Positions 60,701-64,000 of a DNA stretch of 64,000 nucleotides are shown here, one piece after another (within the stretch, counting starts at the first letter, position 1; the number at the start of each line of letters is the position of its first letter). The notes beneath the pieces are model-generated. The model was not told where the DNA came from. It saw only the letters and a list, made by a program, of their open reading frames with translations, and searched no databases. The stretch is from Chaunax sp. Z400 (Eukaryota; Chordata; Actinopteri; Lophiiformes; Chaunacidae). The DNA is taken from assembly GCA_037577475.1 (NCBI GenBank), contig CM075206.1:5923459-5987458 (forward strand). The letters are read 5' to 3'. A program made the translations under genes and the position numbers.

Positions 60701-63349
60701 AATAATAGGCCTGTTACAATAAAAAATTACCAGGCATGGACAAGTCATGATGTTCCACCAATGTGCCCAATTGGATCCAGATCCAGATCTTAATCCAGAT
60801 CTGGGAGATTACAATATATATTTGGAGGGAGGCAATATGTATTGGCTCACAGTACAGTAAAGGAGAGGGCTAAAGACATGGCACTGGTAATGCAGATTCA
60901 AATGAGCGTCATGTATCTGTGAAAGGTAAGAAGTTATGTCTAGATACAAAGAAATAGACCCAGATTTATTGACAATAATTGGAAAATCATGTTTTTGTGG
61001 ATAACTATGTGATTCCAAATGCTAGCATTAGGTTTCCAGGGTTACGGCATTAGGTGGTATTACTTCCGTTAGGATGAGGAAGATCCTGGTAAACCAATGT
61101 CATCATGGTGACATTACCATAGTGTGTGCTATGCTCTTTGAGCAATGATACAACAGATGATCTCATGTTGATACTAAACGGAATGCACAAATTGTGCACA
61201 CTTACAAGTGTGCCCATCTCATCTTTCAGAGGCCTGAATGCTGATGGAATTTTCTGAAAGGGCTCCTACGTGGGGAAACTATTTTCCAATTGTTCAAGGT
61301 TGTAATGGAGGTGTGCGCTGTCTGAGTGCTTCTTGTTAATTACTGCTTTAGGCATTTTGTGGCAACTTGAGTGATCTTTTAAAGTAATTCAAATTTGAAT
61401 GTTGTCATGGTTTAGCTGTCTTGATCTGTTTTTAAGTATCTGTCTGAATTTTTGTTGGTTGTATATTATCATTGCCTGCAGGTCCTGTAGGTGCATATCC
61501 ATCCTGTTCTTATCATTGACCCCTAGAGAGCTGCTGACTTCACGTAAATCATGGCCCTATAAGTGAGTATTCTCATTCATTCTCTTCAATTACAAAGAAA
61601 TGTGTTTCCTGTGTTGGTGCACTTAACCGTTGTGCTAATCTACAGAAACAGATTACTGGCCTAACTCTTGTTGCTGCTGTTGTCCAGATGTTTAGTGTCC
61701 CTATGTTTTCTCAGAATAAGACATAACTCATGAGAGAAAAGCACACATGATGTGAATAAAGTTCAGCGATGGGAAGTCTGCTTTCTTTTTGTAAGAGCAG
61801 ATGTCATGTCTTCACAGCTCATGTCAGGTTTTCTTCTTATGTAGTTGCTTGGCTAGCCTCTCCCCGGATAAGAGATTGTTGTTTTGTCAGGATGCAAATA
61901 GCTAATAACTGTGATGCTGGTCCTCCCTGATGTAACTCATGTTGTCTCATCATATGAATTTAAATTTCATAAGCATTGACTTCTTAAGCCCTGTGCTGTC
62001 TGTGCAGTTCTGTGCTGAACAACAGACCTTAATATAAAACCAGGACAATCTAAACCTGATGCATATTGTAAGCCATTCATCTGGTTGTCATGACAACCCA
62101 TTATTATAAGTTACTTGCCCTGTTACTATATTTTTCGGTACATGTCTAATGTCCATGAACAGCCGATGAAAGACACCCTTATCGTCTTAATGTAAGTTTC
62201 AATGCATTCATATTAACAGTTACATTTGAACTTTTACATCCAATTAAAAAAAAAAACCTCCTCAGGGATATTTCCAATTAAAAGCATCTTCCTCAAATTA
62301 GTTTAAAATGGGTGCTTACAGCAATCTGCGTCAAGGGGAAGCTGATTACCTCAATTGCTGTTCAGTGCTCATTTGTTTCCAGGCGACTTGCTTTGTGTTT
62401 GTGTCCTCTGAACGTAAATACTGAACATTTGATGACATTTACCTGTATATATTAGCATGTATAATCAATAGATTGAAAACAATTTGAATAGATATATTGC
62501 ATCCAAGGGAATAAAATGCATTTTGAGACAATTTCCTTTAAGGACGACATAAGAAGATGTTCATGGTGATGAAAAGGTGGGGTGAACGATTATGGAGAGA
62601 TATAGTTGATTGTTGTGTCTCATTCACAGATTGTCAAATAGAGACCCCTTTGGGTTTGTGGCTCAGACTGACCCACAATTATTTATCATTAATGAGAAAT
62701 GAGAAACCTATAGTACTATCATTCTCCAGCAGCACCCTCCTCACCTTTAACATGAAAAAAGATCAAAAGAGCATGTTAATATACTTCATTTGAAACTAGT
62801 CTAAAGTAAACCTCCCCCTTAAATTTTGGTCCTGAGACATCTAGAGGGAGACGAGTTGACATGAAGTCCTTAATGAGGCAGCCAAAACAATGGGACAACA
62901 AATAGGTCAGCTCTCGTTAATGAAGATAAAGGGCCGCCTTTATTAGTGAAGGCATTTTCATTGCTAACAAAAGGGTGTCACTTGGTATTTAACTTTTACA
63001 AGAACAGATTCACGTGGCACGTGAGGCTTTTGGATAATTGCTGGCTGTCTGCTTTGGCAAAGCTGGTACATTTATGATGGTAAAAGTCTCTGAGGAAAAT
63101 TCTTTCAGGTCCAGATTATCTAGAAAGGTTTAACCTCTGTAGTCTAGAGGTTAAAACCACAGTGGCAGGTTCTAATCTTGGTGTTTGCATAATGAAAAAG
63201 AAAATGAATATGTACAATTTTGGAATCATTTGCATTGAAGTACTCCTTTTATTTATACTTATACCAATATGGTTAAAAACTGCAGCCTCCAAAAAACTAT
63301 TCCTGGAGTAAAAGTCGTGTTTCCTAACCTCACCTCAAGTTGACAACAG

Positions 63350-63509
63350 CAATGACAAATACACGTCCGTCAAATGACTGCAAGCAAGTCTTTGACAAAT
63401 TAAAGGCCAATCAAAGCATGGACGACCTCTTCGCCCTGTTGACCCCAACACAGCCGATGGTATCCTCAGCCGAGCCGGTCAGACTGGTGGAGAACCCTGT
63501 GGTTCAAAG
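63350..63509 (+). other. Exon-like coding segment, unassigned
   Basis: An ATG at 63352 opens 53 codons (MTNTRPSND, CKQVFDKLKANQSMDDLFAL, VRLVENPVVQR) to a TGA at 63511-63513 that overlaps a good splice donor, CAAAG|GTGAGA (63509/63510). The acceptor is weak (GACAACAG at 63349, with its pyrimidine tract displaced upstream). The amino-acid pattern is protein-like, with an amphipathic helix followed by a Pro-rich stretch. I do not recognise it. The gene, if real, would continue past the window. Confidence 0.25.
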
Positions 63510-64000
63510 GTGAGAAGAAGACCAGGGCCATCCTGCAAATTAGTCCAAACTAATTGTCCACCAGTCCACTTTAATTACAGTCGAATCAAAAGCAAACCCA
63601 GCTCATCCGCTCAAGGGCCATGACACCAGCCATGGGCGGGGGCGGAGGGCTATTACGGATGGAGAATTAAATTATGCATGCTGCAGTGCACTGGACACAA
63701 AAGCAAATTCCCAGTTTAATTAACTAACAAAGGTCCTTATACAAGAAGTATGCAAGGAACTATCTTTTGATTGCAGGCCTGTTTGTGTTTTTTAGCATGT
63801 TGCATTTCCAGTACAAAAATAAGTTATTAATTTAAGTAAAAAATGCATCAATCAACCTCTGTCTGTATTTTACATAAAAGGTTAAGTTACCATTTTTTAT
63901 TCTATTTCACCCACTCTGATACATTACAAAAGCCACTTACATGCTGTCTATGTACATCTACTTTATGACTGCAATTTGTTTTGATCTAAACTGATTTACC

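Larger units (their letters stand above)
33856..64000. other. Gene-poor spacer downstream of cyrib
   Basis: No known protein-coding gene is recognised across this 30 kb. Listed separately within it are repeats, microsatellites, an unassigned 98-codon ORF, hairpins and three exon-like segments. In mammals the corresponding side of CYRIB leads into a gene-poor regulatory interval towards PVT1/MYC (with GSDMC in mammals). Whether the fish order is the same cannot be seen here. Confidence 0.5.

Overview
This is a teleost fish nuclear genome window. Genes are split by GT-AG introns, the proteins are clearly vertebrate, and the spacers carry dinucleotide microsatellites plus interspersed repeats that I associate with spiny-rayed (percomorph) fishes. 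The species cannot be fixed from the sequence alone.

Layout. (1) 76-150 is the last coding exon of an ASAP-type Arf-GAP (asap1 by neighbourhood), followed by a 3'UTR to about 1.4 kb. (2) 2354-4318, minus strand, is an intact seven-exon gene for a divergent eEF1A paralogue of 455 aa. It best matches the oocyte-type protein 42Sp50 (thesaurin a). It has its own TATA box and clustered E-boxes at 4441-4511. (3) About 0.9 kb away and divergently oriented is the GC-rich, CRE/ETS-type promoter and non-coding first exon of cyrib (fam49b, CYRI-B). A roughly 16-kb first intron follows, with at least one more candidate 5'UTR exon at 12.2 kb. Ten coding exons run from 21391 to 32523, then a 3'UTR to about 33.25 kb. 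The asap1-cyrib neighbourhood matches human 8q24.21, where ASAP1 and FAM49B are adjacent. The 42sp50-like gene sits between them on the opposite strand.

(4) From 33.3 kb to 64 kb no known protein gene is recognisable. This spacer holds long (AT)n and (GT)n arrays, copies of several repeat families, a LINE 3' end interrupted by a tRNA-derived SINE, and a local duplication of one repeat fragment. It also holds a perfect 18-bp hairpin and a few unassigned exon-like segments. The most protein-like of these is a 98-codon minus-strand ORF at 54800-55096.

Biology. CYRI-B buffers RAC1 signalling to the Scar/WAVE complex, and ASAP1 is an Arf-GAP acting at adhesions and membranes, so both belong to actin and membrane remodelling. 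The 42Sp50-like protein is of a different class: in frogs it packages tRNA/5S RNA particles of young oocytes. Its small compact gene lies between two broadly acting cytoskeletal genes.

Limits. Exon boundaries were read by eye from frame continuity and GT-AG signals. Orthology is from remembered family sequence, without alignment. UTR ends and non-coding exons are inferred.
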